DNA of 64,000 nucleotides from Limnobaculum xujianqingii (GCF_013394855.1 NZ_JABMLK010000002.1:1364001-1428000), one strand, 5' to 3'. Shown: positions 20,893 through 30,578, numbered from the stretch's first letter. Notes: generated by a model from the sequence alone, not told the origin. Numbers and translations are program-made.

Positions 20893-20939
20893 GGATTATA
20901 ATAAGACAGCTAACAAACTAACTCCTTGATTACCCCTTT

Positions 20940-20990
20940 GTACCATCCGGCAAAAGCTTCTCCTCCTGCGTAGTCGGATGGTACTTTTTT
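20940..20990 (+). terminator. Terminator of the BKACE-ato cluster
   Basis: GTACCATCCG / CGGATGGTAC arms (10 bp, long loop) are followed directly by T6. It separates the cluster from the ribose operon. Confidence 0.85.
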
Positions 20991-21148
20991 CAAATCTTTC
21001 GTGCGATAAACAGAGTGATAAGCCCGACCACTCTTTTTTAAGCTCTGAATATAAATTATCCAACTATACTTCTGGTAATCCTGAAATTGGGGTGAAATGA
21101 CTCAATTCAGACTTAACCGTTTCAGCTACATCAGGCACTGACGATAAA

Positions 21149-21244
21149 TCGAAACGTTTCGATGAAGGTCACAAATTTTCCAAAATCCTTTTGCTTTCGC
21201 CGACAATTTTTCTAATACTCCCGATAACAACGAAACGTTTCGAT
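21149..21244 (+). promoter_or_regulatory. Ribose operon control region with two RbsR operators
   Basis: Two palindromes share the core CGAAACGTTTCG: TCGAAACGTTTCGA (21149-21162) and the second at 21231-21242. Their centres are 81 bp apart. Between them lie TTGCTT (21191-21196) and TAATAC (21213-21218) with 16-bp spacing, a plausible sigma-70 promoter that puts the second operator at about +5 to +20. CGAAACGTTTCG is typical of LacI/RbsR operators. A weak CRP-like half site (TGTGA on the minus strand at 21173-21169) overlaps the first operator's edge. Confidence 0.8.
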
Positions 21245-21286
21245 GACGGTAAAACCGCCAAACCAGTTCAACAGAAGGTGGGATAA

Positions 21287-21706
21287 ATGAAAAAAGGTAA
21301 GCTGCTTAACTCCATGCTCTCTTCCGTGATTTCGCAGTTAGGGCACACCGATACGCTGACTATCGGCGATGCGGGTTTACCTATTCCTGCATCTGTTGAG
21401 CGCATTGATTTAGCACTGACGCTCGGTGTGCCTTCATTCTTACAGGTATTTGATACCGTAACGGATGAAATGCAGGTCGAAAAAGCGATTATTGCCAGTG
21501 AAATCAAAGAAAAAAACCAGCATATTCATCAAGAATTGCTGACCCGTCTTAAACAGCTGGAACAGCGTCAGGGCAATGTTATTGCGTTGGAGTATGTCTC
21601 CCACGAACAGTTTAAGGCTTTATCCCATAACAGCCGGGCCATTGTACGTACGGGCGAATGTTCCCCTTACGCTAATATTATTCTGTGCTCCGGCGTTGTG
21701 TTTTGA
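21287..21706 (+). CDS. rbsD: D-ribose pyranase
   Basis: RbsD interconverts beta-pyranose and beta-furanose forms of ribose so that RbsK can act. The 139-residue product begins [22 protein letters not shown] with the catalytic histidine (H20), followed by DAGLPIP, and ends [19 protein letters not shown] as in E. coli. AGAAGGTGGG precedes the ATG. First gene of rbsDACBKR. Confidence 0.97.
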   Translation: MKKGKLLNSMLSSVISQLGHTDTLTIGDAGLPIPASVERIDLALTLGVPSFLQVFDTVTDEMQVEKAIIASEIKEKNQHIHQELLTRLKQLEQRQGNVIALEYVSHEQFKALSHNSRAIVRTGECSPYANIILCSGVVF

Positions 21707-21715
21707 GGTACTCCT

Positions 21716-23221
21716 ATGCAACCTCTGCTTAAACTTAACGGTATCGATAAATCCTTTCCCGGCGTGAAAGCGCTATCCGGTGCCAGTCTTAGCGTTTATC
21801 CCGGCAAAGTGATGGCCTTGCTGGGAGAAAACGGTGCGGGCAAATCCACTCTGATGAAGGTACTGACCGGTATTTACACCAAAGATGCCGGAACTATCGA
21901 ATACCTCGGTAAAGAAGTGGCCTTCACTGGTCCTAAAGCCTCTCAGGAAGCGGGAATTGGTATTATCCATCAGGAATTAAACCTGATTCCACAGCTGAGC
22001 ATCGCTGAAAATATCTTTCTTGGGCGGGAATTTGTTAACGCTATTGGCCGTATCGACTGGAAGAAAACCTATGCGGAAGCCGATCGTCTGCTGCGTCGCT
22101 TAAATGTCGACTACAGCAGTCGCCGTCTGGTTAGTGAACTGTCTATTGGCGATCAGCAAATGGTGGAAATCGCCAAAGTGCTGAGCTTTGAGTCCAAAGT
22201 TATTATTATGGACGAACCGACAGATGCATTAACCGATACCGAAACCGCCTCGTTGTTTAATGTGATTAACGAGTTGCGGGCTCAGGGCTGCGGCATTGTT
22301 TATATTTCCCATCGTCTGAAAGAGATCTTTGAGATTTGTGATGATGTGACAGTGCTGCGCGATGGTGCTTTCATTGGCGAACGCCCGGTAGCGGATTTAG
22401 ATGAAGACCGATTGATTGAAATGATGGTGGGTCGTCGTCTTGAGGATCTCTACCCTCGTCTGGATCAGCCTCGCGGTAGTTTGCGTTTACAGGTGAAAAA
22501 TCTTTCCGGTAAAGGCGTCCACGATGTCAGCTTCGATCTTTATCGCAGTGAAATTCTCGGTGTTTCCGGCCTGATGGGTGCTGGTCGTACCGAATTAATG
22601 AAAATGATTTATGGTGCGCTGCCTCATAGTTCCGGCAGTGTGGTTCTTGATGGCCATGCAATAAAAATTCATAGCCCACAAGATGGCCTGAAAAATGGCA
22701 TCGTCTATATTTCTGAAGATCGCAAAGGTGATGGTCTGGTGTTGGGCATGTCGGTTAAAGAGAATATGTCTCTTACCGCATTGCGCTATTTCAGCAAGCA
22801 GTGGGGGTCACTAAAGCACGCTGAAGAACAGCAGGCGGTCAGTGATTTCATTAAGTTATTCAATATCAAAACACCATCGATGATGCAGACTATTGGCCTG
22901 CTGTCCGGTGGTAATCAACAAAAAATTGCTATTGCCCGTGGCCTGATGACACGTCCAAACGTTCTGATTCTGGATGAGCCAACGCGCGGTGTGGATGTTG
23001 GTGCTAAGAAAGAGATCTATCAACTTATTAACCAGTTCAAACGCGAAGGATTAAGCATCATCTTAATCTCTTCTGAAATGCCGGAAGTTATTGGCATGAG
23101 CGATCGTATTCTGGTTATGCATGAAGGCCGTATCAGCGGCGAATTCCCTATTGAACAGGCAACACAAGAAGTACTGATGGCGGCGGCGGTCGGCAAACAG
23201 TACGGTGTTACGCAGGAGTAA
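21716..23221 (+). CDS. rbsA: Ribose ABC transporter ATP-binding protein
   Basis: A 501-residue fused double ABC ATPase of the sugar-importer class. The first domain has Walker [10 protein letters not shown] (residues 37-45), signature SIGDQQM and Walker [12 protein letters not shown]. The second has the usual degenerate Walker A (GLMGAGRTE) but a good signature (LSGGNQQK) and Walker B ([11 protein letters not shown]). It energises ribose uptake with RbsC and RbsB. Nine bp separate it from rbsD. Confidence 0.97.
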   Translation: MQPLLKLNGIDKSFPGVKALSGASLSVYPGKVMALLGENGAGKSTLMKVLTGIYTKDAGTIEYLGKEVAFTGPKASQEAGIGIIHQELNLIPQLSIAENIFLGREFVNAIGRIDWKKTYAEADRLLRRLNVDYSSRRLVSELSIGDQQMVEIAKVLSFESKVIIMDEPTDALTDTETASLFNVINELRAQGCGIVYISHRLKEIFEICDDVTVLRDGAFIGERPVADLDEDRLIEMMVGRRLEDLYPRLDQPRGSLRLQVKNLSGKGVHDVSFDLYRSEILGVSGLMGAGRTELMKMIYGALPHSSGSVVLDGHAIKIHSPQDGLKNGIVYISEDRKGDGLVLGMSVKENMSLTALRYFSKQWGSLKHAEEQQAVSDFIKLFNIKTPSMMQTIGLLSGGNQQKIAIARGLMTRPNVLILDEPTRGVDVGAKKEIYQLINQFKREGLSIILISSEMPEVIGMSDRILVMHEGRISGEFPIEQATQEVLMAAAVGKQYGVTQE

Positions 23222-23227
23222 GACACA

Positions 23228-24196
23228 GTGAATACCTCAAAAACACCTTCAACCAGTCGCTTCAATAAGGAGTGGTTGCTTGAGCAGAAATCGCTGATTG
23301 CTTTGATCGTTTTGATCATTGTGGTTTCGTTTCTTAGCCCTAACTTCTTTACTATCGATAACCTGTTCAATATTTTGCAACAGACTTCGGTAAACGCCAT
23401 TATTGCCGTGGGTATGACGCTGGTAATCTTAACCTCAGGCATTGACCTGTCGGTGGGTTCAATACTGGCGTTAACCGGTGCCGTTGCTGCATCACTGGTT
23501 GGTCTTGAGCTAAACGTTTTTGTTGCTCTGGCGGGCGCACTGGTGCTGGGAGCCGGTATTGGTACCATCACCGGTGTAATTGTAGCTAAAGGCAAAGTGC
23601 AGGCGTTTATTGCTACGCTGGTAATGATGCTAATGCTGCGCGGAGCAACGCTGGTCTACTCGGAAGGTAGTCCGATAAACCTGGGCTTTACCGACTCGGC
23701 AGAAGCTTTTGAATGGTTTGGTGTAGGCCGCCCATTGGGCATTCCGGCTCCAATCTGGATTATGGTTATCGTATTTATTGGTGCCTGGTACTTACTGAAT
23801 CATACTCGTCTGGGACGTTATATTTATGCACTGGGCGGTAATGAGTCGGCAACACGTTTGTCGGGTATCAGTGTCGATAGAGTTAAAATTATAGTGTATG
23901 CACTGTGCGGTATGTTAACCGCGCTGGCAGGCATTATTGAAGTTGGACGTTTATCCTCAGCTCAACCAACGGCAGGCCTTGGCTATGAATTAGATGCCAT
24001 TGCTGCGGTAGTGTTGGGGGGAACCAGTCTGGCAGGAGGAAAAGGACGGATCACTGGTACATTAATTGGTGCTCTGATTCTGGGATTCCTGAGCAATGCG
24101 CTCAACTTATTAGGCGTATCTGCTTACTTCCAAATGATAGTGAAAGGCGCCGTCATTTTACTGGCGGTATTAGTAGAAAACAGAAGCAGTAAATAA
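23228..24196 (+). CDS. rbsC: Ribose ABC transporter permease
   Basis: A 322-residue inner-membrane permease with about ten hydrophobic segments, beginning MNTSKTPSTSRFNKEWLLEQ. The family loop GGNESATRLSGISVDRVKI and the C-terminal GGTSLAGGKGRITGTLIGAL, where the ATPase docks, are present. It starts six bases after rbsA. Confidence 0.97.
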   Translation: MNTSKTPSTSRFNKEWLLEQKSLIALIVLIIVVSFLSPNFFTIDNLFNILQQTSVNAIIAVGMTLVILTSGIDLSVGSILALTGAVAASLVGLELNVFVALAGALVLGAGIGTITGVIVAKGKVQAFIATLVMMLMLRGATLVYSEGSPINLGFTDSAEAFEWFGVGRPLGIPAPIWIMVIVFIGAWYLLNHTRLGRYIYALGGNESATRLSGISVDRVKIIVYALCGMLTALAGIIEVGRLSSAQPTAGLGYELDAIAAVVLGGTSLAGGKGRITGTLIGALILGFLSNALNLLGVSAYFQMIVKGAVILLAVLVENRSSK

Positions 24197-24214
24197 CCTT
24201 TTTATACAGGAATA

Positions 24215-25108
24215 ATGAAGATGAATATGAAAAAGCTGGCTATGTTAGTTTCTGCTACCGCGTTAACCCTTTCTGTCAGTGCTGGTGCGATGGCGAAGGA
24301 TAACATTGCGCTGGTAGTCTCTACGCTTAATAACCCATTCTTCGTATCTATGAAGGATGGCGCTCAGAAAAAAGCCGATGAATTAGGCTACAACTTGATC
24401 GTACTGGACTCCCAAAACAACCCGGCTAAAGAGTTAGGTAACGTGCAGGATCTGACCGTTCGCGGTACCAAGCTACTGCTGATCAACCCAACGGATTCTG
24501 ATGCTGTGGGTAACGCAGTACTGATGGCTAACAAAGCTAAGATCCCTGTGGTCACTCTGGACCGTGCTGCTAATAAAGGCGAAGTTGCCAGCCATGTTGC
24601 TTCTGATAACGTTGCTGGCGGTAAAATGGCTGGTGAATTCATCGCCAAGAAATTGGGTAATGATGCCAAAGTCATTCAGTTAGAAGGTATCACCGGAACT
24701 TCTGCCGCTCGTGAGCGTGGTGAAGGCTTTAAGCAATCTATGACTGACCATCCATTTAAACTGCTAGCCAGCCAACCTGCAGATTTTGACCGTACTAAAG
24801 GTTTGAACGTCATGCAAAACCTGCTGACTGCTCATGCTGATGTTCAGGCTGTGTTTGCTCAGAACGACGAAATGGCATTGGGTGCAATGCGTGCACTGCA
24901 AACCGCTGGTAAGAAAGATGTACTGATTGTTGGCTTTGATGGTACTAACGACGGTATTAAAGCAGTGAAAAGTGGTCGTATGAGCGCAACTATTGCTCAA
25001 CAGCCAGAACTGATTGGTAGCATGGGTGTTGAGGTTGCTGACAAGATCCTGAAAGGCGAAAAAGTAGAAGCAAGCAACCCGGTAGCATTAAAACTGATCA
25101 CTGAATAA
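24215..25108 (+). CDS. rbsB: Ribose-binding periplasmic protein
   Basis: The 297-residue periplasmic receptor for ribose uptake and chemotaxis. It has a signal peptide (cleavage probably after AGAMA), then [16 protein letters not shown] as in E. coli RbsB. Binding-site segments ITLD-like [32 protein letters not shown] and VGFDGTNDG are present. Two in-frame starts are possible: 24215 and 24221; the second matches the E. coli N-terminus MNMKKLA, while the first is better spaced from CAGGA. A strong hairpin follows the gene. Confidence 0.96.
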   Translation: MKMNMKKLAMLVSATALTLSVSAGAMAKDNIALVVSTLNNPFFVSMKDGAQKKADELGYNLIVLDSQNNPAKELGNVQDLTVRGTKLLLINPTDSDAVGNAVLMANKAKIPVVTLDRAANKGEVASHVASDNVAGGKMAGEFIAKKLGNDAKVIQLEGITGTSAARERGEGFKQSMTDHPFKLLASQPADFDRTKGLNVMQNLLTAHADVQAVFAQNDEMALGAMRALQTAGKKDVLIVGFDGTNDGIKAVKSGRMSATIAQQPELIGSMGVEVADKILKGEKVEASNPVALKLITE

Positions 25109-25142
25109 GTCTGTACAGACAGAACGTTATCAGTATGTAGTA

Positions 25143-25170
25143 CACGCGGTAAAATCGCATTTACCGCGTG
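25143..25170 (+). other. Intercistronic hairpin between rbsB and rbsK
   Basis: CACGCGGTAAA / TTTACCGCGTG is a perfect 11-bp stem with a six-base loop and no T run. Such hairpins after binding-protein genes commonly stabilise the upstream mRNA, which would keep rbsB expression above rbsK and rbsR. The role is inferred. Confidence 0.8.
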
Positions 25171-25191
25171 ATCTTTCCCAAGGGGGCGATG

Positions 25192-26121
25192 ATGTCAGCG
25201 AATAAACTGGTGGTGCTGGGAAGTATTAATGCAGACCACATTCTCAATGTGAATGAATTTCCCCGCCCGGGTGAAACGATTACCGGCAAAGACTACCGAA
25301 TTTCGTTTGGTGGTAAAGGCGCTAATCAGGCTGTAGCCGCAGGCCGCAGTGGTGCCAATATTACCTTTATTGCCTGTGTAGGTGATGATGATATCGGTAA
25401 GCAAGTGTGCCGACAGTTAACGCTGGATAATATTGATATCCAACCAATTGAGAGCATCAGCGGTACTAATACCGGTGTTGCTATGATTTTTGTTAACGGC
25501 AAAGGCGAAAACGTCATTGCTATTGATGCAGGTGCTAACGCAGCGGTTACTCCTGACTATCTGAATAAATACCGTCAGCAAGTTATTGATGCTGATGTGC
25601 TGCTAATGCAGTTGGAAACACCACTGGAAACCATTCTGGCAGCCGCCAAACTGGCGAAGCAGAACGATACACTGGTTGCTCTGAATCCGGCCCCTGCTCG
25701 TGAGCTGTCGGACGAACTGTTGGCTAATATCGACATTATTACTCCTAATGAAACAGAAGCGGAGCAACTAACGGGCATCACCATTGTTAACAGTGATGAC
25801 GCCAATAAAGCTGCTGGTTTGTTACATGCGAAAGGCATCCGCACGGTGATTATCACCCTGGGTAGCCGTGGCGCCTGGGTAAGCATTGATGGCATTGGTA
25901 GCCTGATTGAAGGCTATAAAGTTGAACCCGTTGATACTATTGCAGCCGGTGATACTTTTAACGGCGCTTTGATTACCGCAATGCTTGAAGGTCAGGAACT
26001 GTATCAGGCGGTTAAGTTTGGTCATGCGGCGGCGGCAATAGCGGTAACGCGTCGGGGAGCTCAGCCTTCCGTGCCGTGGCGTAAAGAGATCGATGCTTTT
26101 TTAGCAACCAGACAGGGGTAA
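25192..26121 (+). CDS. rbsK: Ribokinase
   Basis: A 309-residue PfkB-family kinase that phosphorylates ribose to ribose-5-phosphate. It has the first PfkB signature around [18 protein letters not shown] and the second [14 protein letters not shown] containing the catalytic aspartate and anion hole, with [11 protein letters not shown] before it. The start could be 25189 or 25192 (tandem ATG ATG); 25192 is better spaced from AAGGGGG. Confidence 0.97.
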   Translation: MSANKLVVLGSINADHILNVNEFPRPGETITGKDYRISFGGKGANQAVAAGRSGANITFIACVGDDDIGKQVCRQLTLDNIDIQPIESISGTNTGVAMIFVNGKGENVIAIDAGANAAVTPDYLNKYRQQVIDADVLLMQLETPLETILAAAKLAKQNDTLVALNPAPARELSDELLANIDIITPNETEAEQLTGITIVNSDDANKAAGLLHAKGIRTVIITLGSRGAWVSIDGIGSLIEGYKVEPVDTIAAGDTFNGALITAMLEGQELYQAVKFGHAAAAIAVTRRGAQPSVPWRKEIDAFLATRQG

Positions 26122-26125
26122 TGTT

Positions 26126-27127
26126 TTGGCAACGATGAAAGATGTAGCCCGTCTGGCGGGAGTCTCAACCTCAACGGTGTCTCATGTGATTAATAATAAT
26201 CGTTTCGTGAGCCAGCCCGTCAGGGATAAGATTCTTTCTGCTGTTGCTGAACTTAATTACTCACCTTCGGCGGTGGCTCGTAGCCTGAAGGCTAAAGAGA
26301 CACGCACTATCGGTATGCTCCTGACCTCCAGTAATAACCCGTTCTATGCGGAAGTGGTCAGGGGAGTAGAAGAGAGCTGCTATGAGCGTGGCTACAGCCT
26401 GATATTGTGTAACACCGAAGGTAATACTGAACGAATGGGAAGTAGTCTGGAAACCCTGTTACAGCGTCGGGTTGATGGTCTGATTTTGATGTGCAATGAC
26501 CGAAACCCGATTTCCGAAGTGCTGTTTTGTCATTATCCTAATTTACCCGTGGTGATGATGGACTGGGCACCGTTTAACGGCGTTTGCGATACTATTCAGG
26601 ATAACTCATTGATCGGTGGCAAACTGGCGACAGAGTATCTTATCTCCCGAGGCTATCATCGTATTGCCTGCATTACCGGACCACAAGATAACACTCAGGC
26701 TCGTCGTCGTTTACAGGGTTATCAGCAGGCGATGGAAAATGCTGGATTGATTGCGCCAGAATCCTATCAGATATTTAGTAATTTTGAATTTTCCGGTGGT
26801 CTTGAGGCAATGCAGCAGCTACTAACGCTGCCTGAGCCACCAAAAGCTATTTTTACCTGCAATGATGCAATGGCAGTTGGTGTTTATCTGGCAATAAATC
26901 AGGCTGGATTAAAGGTGGGGCAAGATATTGCGGTTATTGGCTACGATGATATTGAACTGGCAAAGTTTATGTCACCGCCACTGACTACAATTCATCAGCC
27001 AACCGATGCATTGGGAAAGCTGGCCATCGACACATTACTGCAACGTTTAGAAAAGCAAATCACCGAACCCCGTACTCTTGAGCTAACTCCGGAATTAGTA
27101 GAACGCGATTCTGTTGACTCATGTTAA
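26126..27127 (+). CDS. rbsR: Ribose operon repressor RbsR (TTG start)
   Basis: A 333-residue LacI-family repressor. The helix-turn-helix [26 protein letters not shown] is near-identical to E. coli RbsR, and the effector domain includes [19 protein letters not shown] and [20 protein letters not shown]. The start is TTG at 26126, giving MATMKDVAR as in E. coli RbsR; the first ATG is three codons inside. It is four bases after rbsK. It should bind the CGAAACGTTTCG palindromes before rbsD. Confidence 0.96.
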   Translation: MATMKDVARLAGVSTSTVSHVINNNRFVSQPVRDKILSAVAELNYSPSAVARSLKAKETRTIGMLLTSSNNPFYAEVVRGVEESCYERGYSLILCNTEGNTERMGSSLETLLQRRVDGLILMCNDRNPISEVLFCHYPNLPVVMMDWAPFNGVCDTIQDNSLIGGKLATEYLISRGYHRIACITGPQDNTQARRRLQGYQQAMENAGLIAPESYQIFSNFEFSGGLEAMQQLLTLPEPPKAIFTCNDAMAVGVYLAINQAGLKVGQDIAVIGYDDIELAKFMSPPLTTIHQPTDALGKLAIDTLLQRLEKQITEPRTLELTPELVERDSVDSC

Positions 27128-27128
27128 G

Positions 27129-27169
27129 TCAACCAATACCGTTTTTCGCAATATAACGGTATTGGTTGA
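27129..27169. terminator. Bidirectional terminator between rbsR and yadS
   Basis: TCAACCAATACCGTT / AACGGTATTGGTTGA is a 15-bp perfect inverted repeat at the convergence of rbsR and the TRIC gene. T runs are short, so termination strength is uncertain. Confidence 0.7.
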
Positions 27170-27177
27170 TACCATCG

Positions 27178-27789
27178 TTACTCATCAATCTGATAGCTGA
27201 AAACCGGCAAACCGATCTTGAACCAGATGGCTAACATTCTGAAGATAAAACCAAAAATCAGCGTAGCGATGACTGCAATATCCGCCATAATATTCAGATG
27301 AATCAGCCCGATATACAACATGGCTGAAGCAAAAGAGACACTGGCATACAGCTCTTTTTGAAAGACTAACGGGATACGGTTGCAGAAGATGTCCCGCAAT
27401 ACACCGCCAAACACCCCGGTAATTAATCCGGCAATGCCCGCTATCAGAACTGGCAGGTTCATGCTCATAGCAACCTGAGCACCAATGATAGAGAACACCA
27501 CCAAACCTACGGCATCTAACACCAGAAAGAATTTTCTCAGGTAGATCATAATGCGTGAGGTAGCGACGGTCATTACCGATGCGGCAGCAACAATCAACAC
27601 ATATTCCGGATGAGCCACCCAACCTAAGGGATAGTGACCTAAAATAATATCCCGCACGGTTCCACCACCAATAGCGGTGACGGCAGAGATAATGATAACG
27701 CCAAAAATATCCATTTTACTTCTACCCGCAGCGAGCGCTCCTGTCATTGATTCTGCGGTGATACCGATGATGTATAGATAGAAAAGCAT
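27178..27789 (-). CDS. yadS: TRIC-family cation channel (YadS-like)
   Basis: A 203-residue membrane protein with seven hydrophobic segments, of the UPF0126/TRIC channel family. The two internal repeats carry the family motifs [19 protein letters not shown] and [19 protein letters not shown]. The ATG at 27789 begins [22 protein letters not shown]; the frame is open for 55 codons upstream but that extension is polar, AT-rich and not family-like. Physiological role in bacteria is unclear. It marks the left edge of a large repeat island. Confidence 0.9.
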   Translation of the reverse strand: MLFYLYIIGITAESMTGALAAGRSKMDIFGVIIISAVTAIGGGTVRDIILGHYPLGWVAHPEYVLIVAAASVMTVATSRIMIYLRKFFLVLDAVGLVVFSIIGAQVAMSMNLPVLIAGIAGLITGVFGGVLRDIFCNRIPLVFQKELYASVSFASAMLYIGLIHLNIMADIAVIATLIFGFIFRMLAIWFKIGLPVFSYQIDE

Positions 27790-27975
27790 GATGCTTCTTA
27801 TTTTGGTTATTGGGTGGGTTGGTATGCTTATTATTTCAGATTTTAATGGGGTTTTCAGCTGCTTTGTTGATTTTATTTTGGGGTAAAGTGCTGGCTTTTG
27901 TTGTGTTGGGAAGTAAGATGTTTGGTACAGAGTGTATTTCGTCTGTGTCCTCACTTAATTCTATGTACTCCGTAC

Positions 27976-28088
27976 TTATTGAGTTTTGAGCAGGTTTCGT
28001 CCGCTAATGGTGTTGAGTCTGACTCAATTGTTGTGCGGCGGCCGAGCATAGGGCATTAAGGTGGATGCCCTATGCACCTCCGGCCTTC
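27976..28088. repeat. Structured repeat element, copy 1
   Basis: Begins with TTATTGAGTTTTGAGCAGG, then TTTCGTCCGC, a variable dyad (TTGAGTC/GACTCAA), the conserved GTGCGGCGGCCGAGCA (28033-28048), and an 11-bp hairpin GCATAGGGCAT / ATGCCCTATGC (28046-28075), ending CACCTCCGGCCTTC. A second copy lies exactly 135 bp to the right. The hairpin stem differs between copies but remains paired. Confidence 0.85.
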
Positions 28089-28110
28089 AATCAGGTTTAC
28101 GTACCTGTAT

Positions 28111-28224
28111 TTATTGAGTTTTGAGCAGGTTTCATCCGCAAATAGCGAAGTGTATGACTGAGCTATTGTGCGGCGGCCGAGCAGGAGGCGTTAAGGCGAA
28201 CGCCTCCTGCACCTCCGCGCCTTC
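28111..28224. repeat. Structured repeat element, copy 2
   Basis: The same order of blocks as copy 1: TTATTGAGTTTTGAGCAGG, TTTCATCCGC, a different inner dyad (AATAGC/GCTATT at 28141-28146 and 28162-28167), GTGCGGCGGCCGAGCA (28168-28183) and a hairpin GCAGGAGGCG / CGCCTCCTGC (28181-28210) whose loop keeps TTAAGG. Ends CACCTCCGCGCCTTC. Compensated stem changes relative to copy 1 point to selection or mechanism acting on the folded form. Confidence 0.85.
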
Positions 28225-28228
28225 GCAC

Positions 28229-28422
28229 ACGAATCCAGGTCGCTACGCGACTTCCTTCCTCTTTCGTTCGGCCTTAACGCACCGGCACTGATTCGCTCCC
28301 GGCGAAGCAGTGCCTCGACCAACATCCCTGTTGGTCGTGCTGGCCTCTCTCAGTCGTCAGCTGAATTCCAGTGCTCCCTAAGGTCAGGGGATGGGTTAGT
28401 ATTCAGGGGGGGCCCCCTGAAT
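28229..28422. other. String of further hairpins in the yadS-frdD island
   Basis: Dyads seen: GTCGC/GCGAC near 28240; CACTG plus TTCGC paired with GCGAA plus CAGTG (28286-28312); CGACCAAC / GTTGGTCG (28316-28323 and 28330-28337); and ATTCAGGGGG / CCCCCTGAAT (28401-28410 and 28413-28422). There is no open reading frame with coding character. The stretch 28423-28529 is plain AT-rich DNA. Confidence 0.75.
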
Positions 28423-28529
28423 ATGGGGATTTCGGTCTGGTTTGAATATCAGAGAATCATCATTAAGTTGATTAGAAAATCAGTTAATAAATGACTTTAT
28501 TAGTGAAATAGGTTTTTGTCCCATTTTCT

Positions 28530-28753
28530 GGCTGTTGGCTGTTGGCTGTTGGCTGTTGGCTGTTGGCTGTTGGCTGTTGGCTGTTGGCTGTTGGCTGTTG
28601 GCTGTTGGCTGTTGGCTGTTGGCTGTTGGCTGTTGGCTGTTGGCTGTTGGCTGTTGGCTGTTGGCTGTTGGCTGTTGGCTGTTGGCTGTTGGCTGTTGGC
28701 TGTTGGCTGTTGGCTGTTGGCTGTTGGCTGTTGGCTGTTGGCTGTTGGCTGTT
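28530..28753. repeat. Tandem heptanucleotide array, 32 perfect copies of GGCTGTT
   Basis: Counting in steps of seven from 28530 gives 32 uninterrupted copies of GGCTGTT with no mismatch. Seven is not a multiple of three, so all three plus-strand frames read the same peptide period (LLAVGCW) and stay open, which creates three spurious overlapping frames. No ribosome site precedes it and the flanks do not extend any frame into a recognisable protein. A perfect array of this length is expected to vary in copy number between isolates. Confidence 0.97.
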
Positions 28754-28814
28754 ACTTTTTAATTCTGATCTTGGTTTTTGCTTTTCAACAAAGCCAATCA
28801 GAGGGAGAGATTTC

Positions 28815-28948
28815 CGTTGGGGTCGACTTGGCGTAAGCCAACGAAGGGCCCCTAGGGAATCTAGGCCCGATGCACTCCAAAGCTAAGTATAAGGCCCTTC
28901 CGGCCGTACACATCAGGTTATATAAGCACTTAGCTATTACGGCCGGAA
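28815..28948. other. Candidate structured RNA or DNA element with interleaved inverted repeats
   Basis: Visible dyads: TTGGC-GTAA-GCCAA (28829-28842), CCTAG/CTAGG (28851-28855 and 28861-28865), AGCTAAGT (28881-28888) with ACTTAGCT (28928-28935), and TTCCGGCCGTA (28898-28908) with TACGGCCGGAA (28938-28948). The last two pairs interleave, the arrangement of an H-type pseudoknot. No coding frame fits. I do not recognise a known RNA family. Confidence 0.55.
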
Positions 28949-28995
28949 TATCCACAGTCGCTGATTTAAAAACTAAAACTCCCATCCCCATATAC

Positions 28996-29019
28996 AAAAA
29001 GCGCCCCAACGGGGCGCTT
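28996..29019 (-). terminator. Terminator of the frdABCD operon
   Basis: AAGCGCCCC / GGGGCGCTT with a three-base loop, followed on the minus strand by T5, about 47 bases after the frdD stop. Confidence 0.9.
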
Positions 29020-29065
29020 CCTTACGTCTTAATATCTGATGCAATCACATCATCGGGCATGCTGC

Positions 29066-29422
29066 TTACAGCATAAACACCCCAATCACCGCAATCACAC
29101 TCAGCGCACTCGCCAGACCGTAAAATACCAGCTTGCCCGCAGGCACATGCCACTTCAGGTCATGGGTCATATGGTGCATACGGTGTAAACCACACCATAT
29201 CGGCAGGATTATCATCAGCAGCAAAAATACACGGCCAATAAATCCCTGACAGAACGCCAGAATACGCGGGTAACTCAGCGCCTCCGGTGCCCAGCCCATC
29301 GGAAGAATAATCGCCACCAGTAAAATAATCACCGGCGCAATAATCGCTCCCCACATACCGCCCGCACCAAACAGGCCCCAGAATACCGGCTCGTCAGAGC
29401 GCTTCGGATTTTGTTCAATCAT
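29066..29422 (-). CDS. frdD: Fumarate reductase membrane anchor FrdD
   Basis: A 118-residue membrane anchor with three helices that, with FrdC, binds menaquinol and docks the FrdAB catalytic unit. It begins [24 protein letters not shown] and contains the [17 protein letters not shown] loop with quinone-site histidines. It is the last gene of the frd operon, 13 bp after frdC. Confidence 0.97.
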   Translation of the reverse strand: MIEQNPKRSDEPVFWGLFGAGGMWGAIIAPVIILLVAIILPMGWAPEALSYPRILAFCQGFIGRVFLLLMIILPIWCGLHRMHHMTHDLKWHVPAGKLVFYGLASALSVIAVIGVFML

Positions 29423-29435
29423 GTCAGTCGACTCC

Positions 29436-29825
29436 TTAAATCAGTGCCACGGCCAGAATTATCAGGCTCGCCACAATCGTTACGCCCCAGAAGAACATCA
29501 CAATCGGCTTCGCACTCAGCTTCTCTGTGCCTACCACAATGTTCGCCGCCTTCGGTGCAAGGTCAAACCAGGTCTTGGTATGAACCAGCGCCATTATCAG
29601 CGTGATGATATTTATTACCATCACCACCGGGTTGGCTAAAAAGCCCACAAAACCATACCAGCTCTCTGCACTGCCCAGCGCAAACACACCGTATATCAGC
29701 ACCAGACTGAACCACACGGCAGGCACCGCCGTACTCTCACGGAACATGTAAAACTTATAAAACCCGAGTCGCTTCCACCAGTCAGCTTTCACCTCGCGGA
29801 CATAGGGTTTACGTTTGGTCATCAT
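29436..29825 (-). CDS. frdC: Fumarate reductase membrane anchor FrdC
   Basis: A 129-residue three-helix anchor. It begins [20 protein letters not shown] with the conserved [19 protein letters not shown] segment that contains the quinone-site glutamate (E29 in E. coli). It lies 18 bp after frdB. Confidence 0.97.
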   Translation of the reverse strand: MMTKRKPYVREVKADWWKRLGFYKFYMFRESTAVPAVWFSLVLIYGVFALGSAESWYGFVGFLANPVVMVINIITLIMALVHTKTWFDLAPKAANIVVGTEKLSAKPIVMFFWGVTIVASLIILAVALI

Positions 29826-29843
29826 AATAGTATCCCTCTCCCT

Positions 29844-30578
29844 TTATTGAGGTTTCAGCATGGCAATCATAAAGTCTTTCGAACTCTCCACTTTACCCTG
29901 CTGAATAGCCGCAGCCGGGTCAACGTGTTTCGGACAGACTTCAGAACAGTAACCGACAAAGGTACAACTCCATACGCCATTCTTGCCGTTAAGCTGTGGC
30001 ATACGGGCCGCTTTACCCTTATCACGTGTATCCAGGTTGTAACGGTGTCCCAGCGTAATCACCGCCGGACCAATAAACTCCGGGTTCAGACCAAACTGAG
30101 GACAGGCGGCATAACACAGACCGCAGTTGATACAACCGGAAAACTGATGGTATTTCTCCATCTGTGCCGGCATCTGAATGGTCGGACCGTTCTCCGGCTT
30201 CAGACTGTCATTAATGATATAAGGCTTAATGGCTTCCAGACTCTCAATAAAGTGAGTCATGTCCACCACCAGGTCGCGCTCAATCGGGAAGTTACCCAGC
30301 GCTTCCACCTTAATACCGTCCGTGTAATCACGCAGGAAGGTTTTACAGGCCAGTTTAGGCACCTTGTTCACCATCATGCCGCATGAGCCACAAATCGCCA
30401 TCCGGCAGGACCAGCGGTAAGACAGGTCCGGAGCCAGGTTGTCCTTAATATAGCCCAGCGCATCCAGCAATGAAGTGGACGCATCATAAGGCACATCATA
30501 CGCCTCGAAGTGGGGTTCACTGTCGCGCTCCGGGTTATAGCGCATGACTTCAACTTTGAGGGTTTTCATCTCAGACAT
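29844..30578 (-). CDS. frdB: Fumarate reductase iron-sulfur subunit FrdB
   Basis: A 244-residue electron-transfer subunit. The N-terminal plant-type ferredoxin domain has the 2Fe-2S cysteines in [14 protein letters not shown], and the C-terminal domain has [12 protein letters not shown] and [17 protein letters not shown] for the 4Fe-4S and 3Fe-4S clusters. It passes electrons from membrane menaquinol to FrdA. It overlaps frdA by 8 bp. Confidence 0.98.
   Translation of the reverse strand: MSEMKTLKVEVMRYNPERDSEPHFEAYDVPYDASTSLLDALGYIKDNLAPDLSYRWSCRMAICGSCGMMVNKVPKLACKTFLRDYTDGIKVEALGNFPIERDLVVDMTHFIESLEAIKPYIINDSLKPENGPTIQMPAQMEKYHQFSGCINCGLCYAACPQFGLNPEFIGPAVITLGHRYNLDTRDKGKAARMPQLNGKNGVWSCTFVGYCSEVCPKHVDPAAAIQQGKVESSKDFMIAMLKPQ

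Noticed and set aside
28530..28753. CRISPR array
   Set aside because: The repeats are seven bases with no spacers, and no cas gene lies nearby.
28516..28886. Three overlapping open frames encoding repeated LLAVGCW peptides
   Set aside because: They arise because a 7-bp unit keeps all three frames open. No ribosome site, no homology outside the array, and starts are weak TTG/GTG/CTG-like codons.
27976..28948. Retron or diversity-generating element
   Set aside because: The hairpins suggested a non-coding RNA partner, but there is no reverse transcriptase or effector gene in or near the island.
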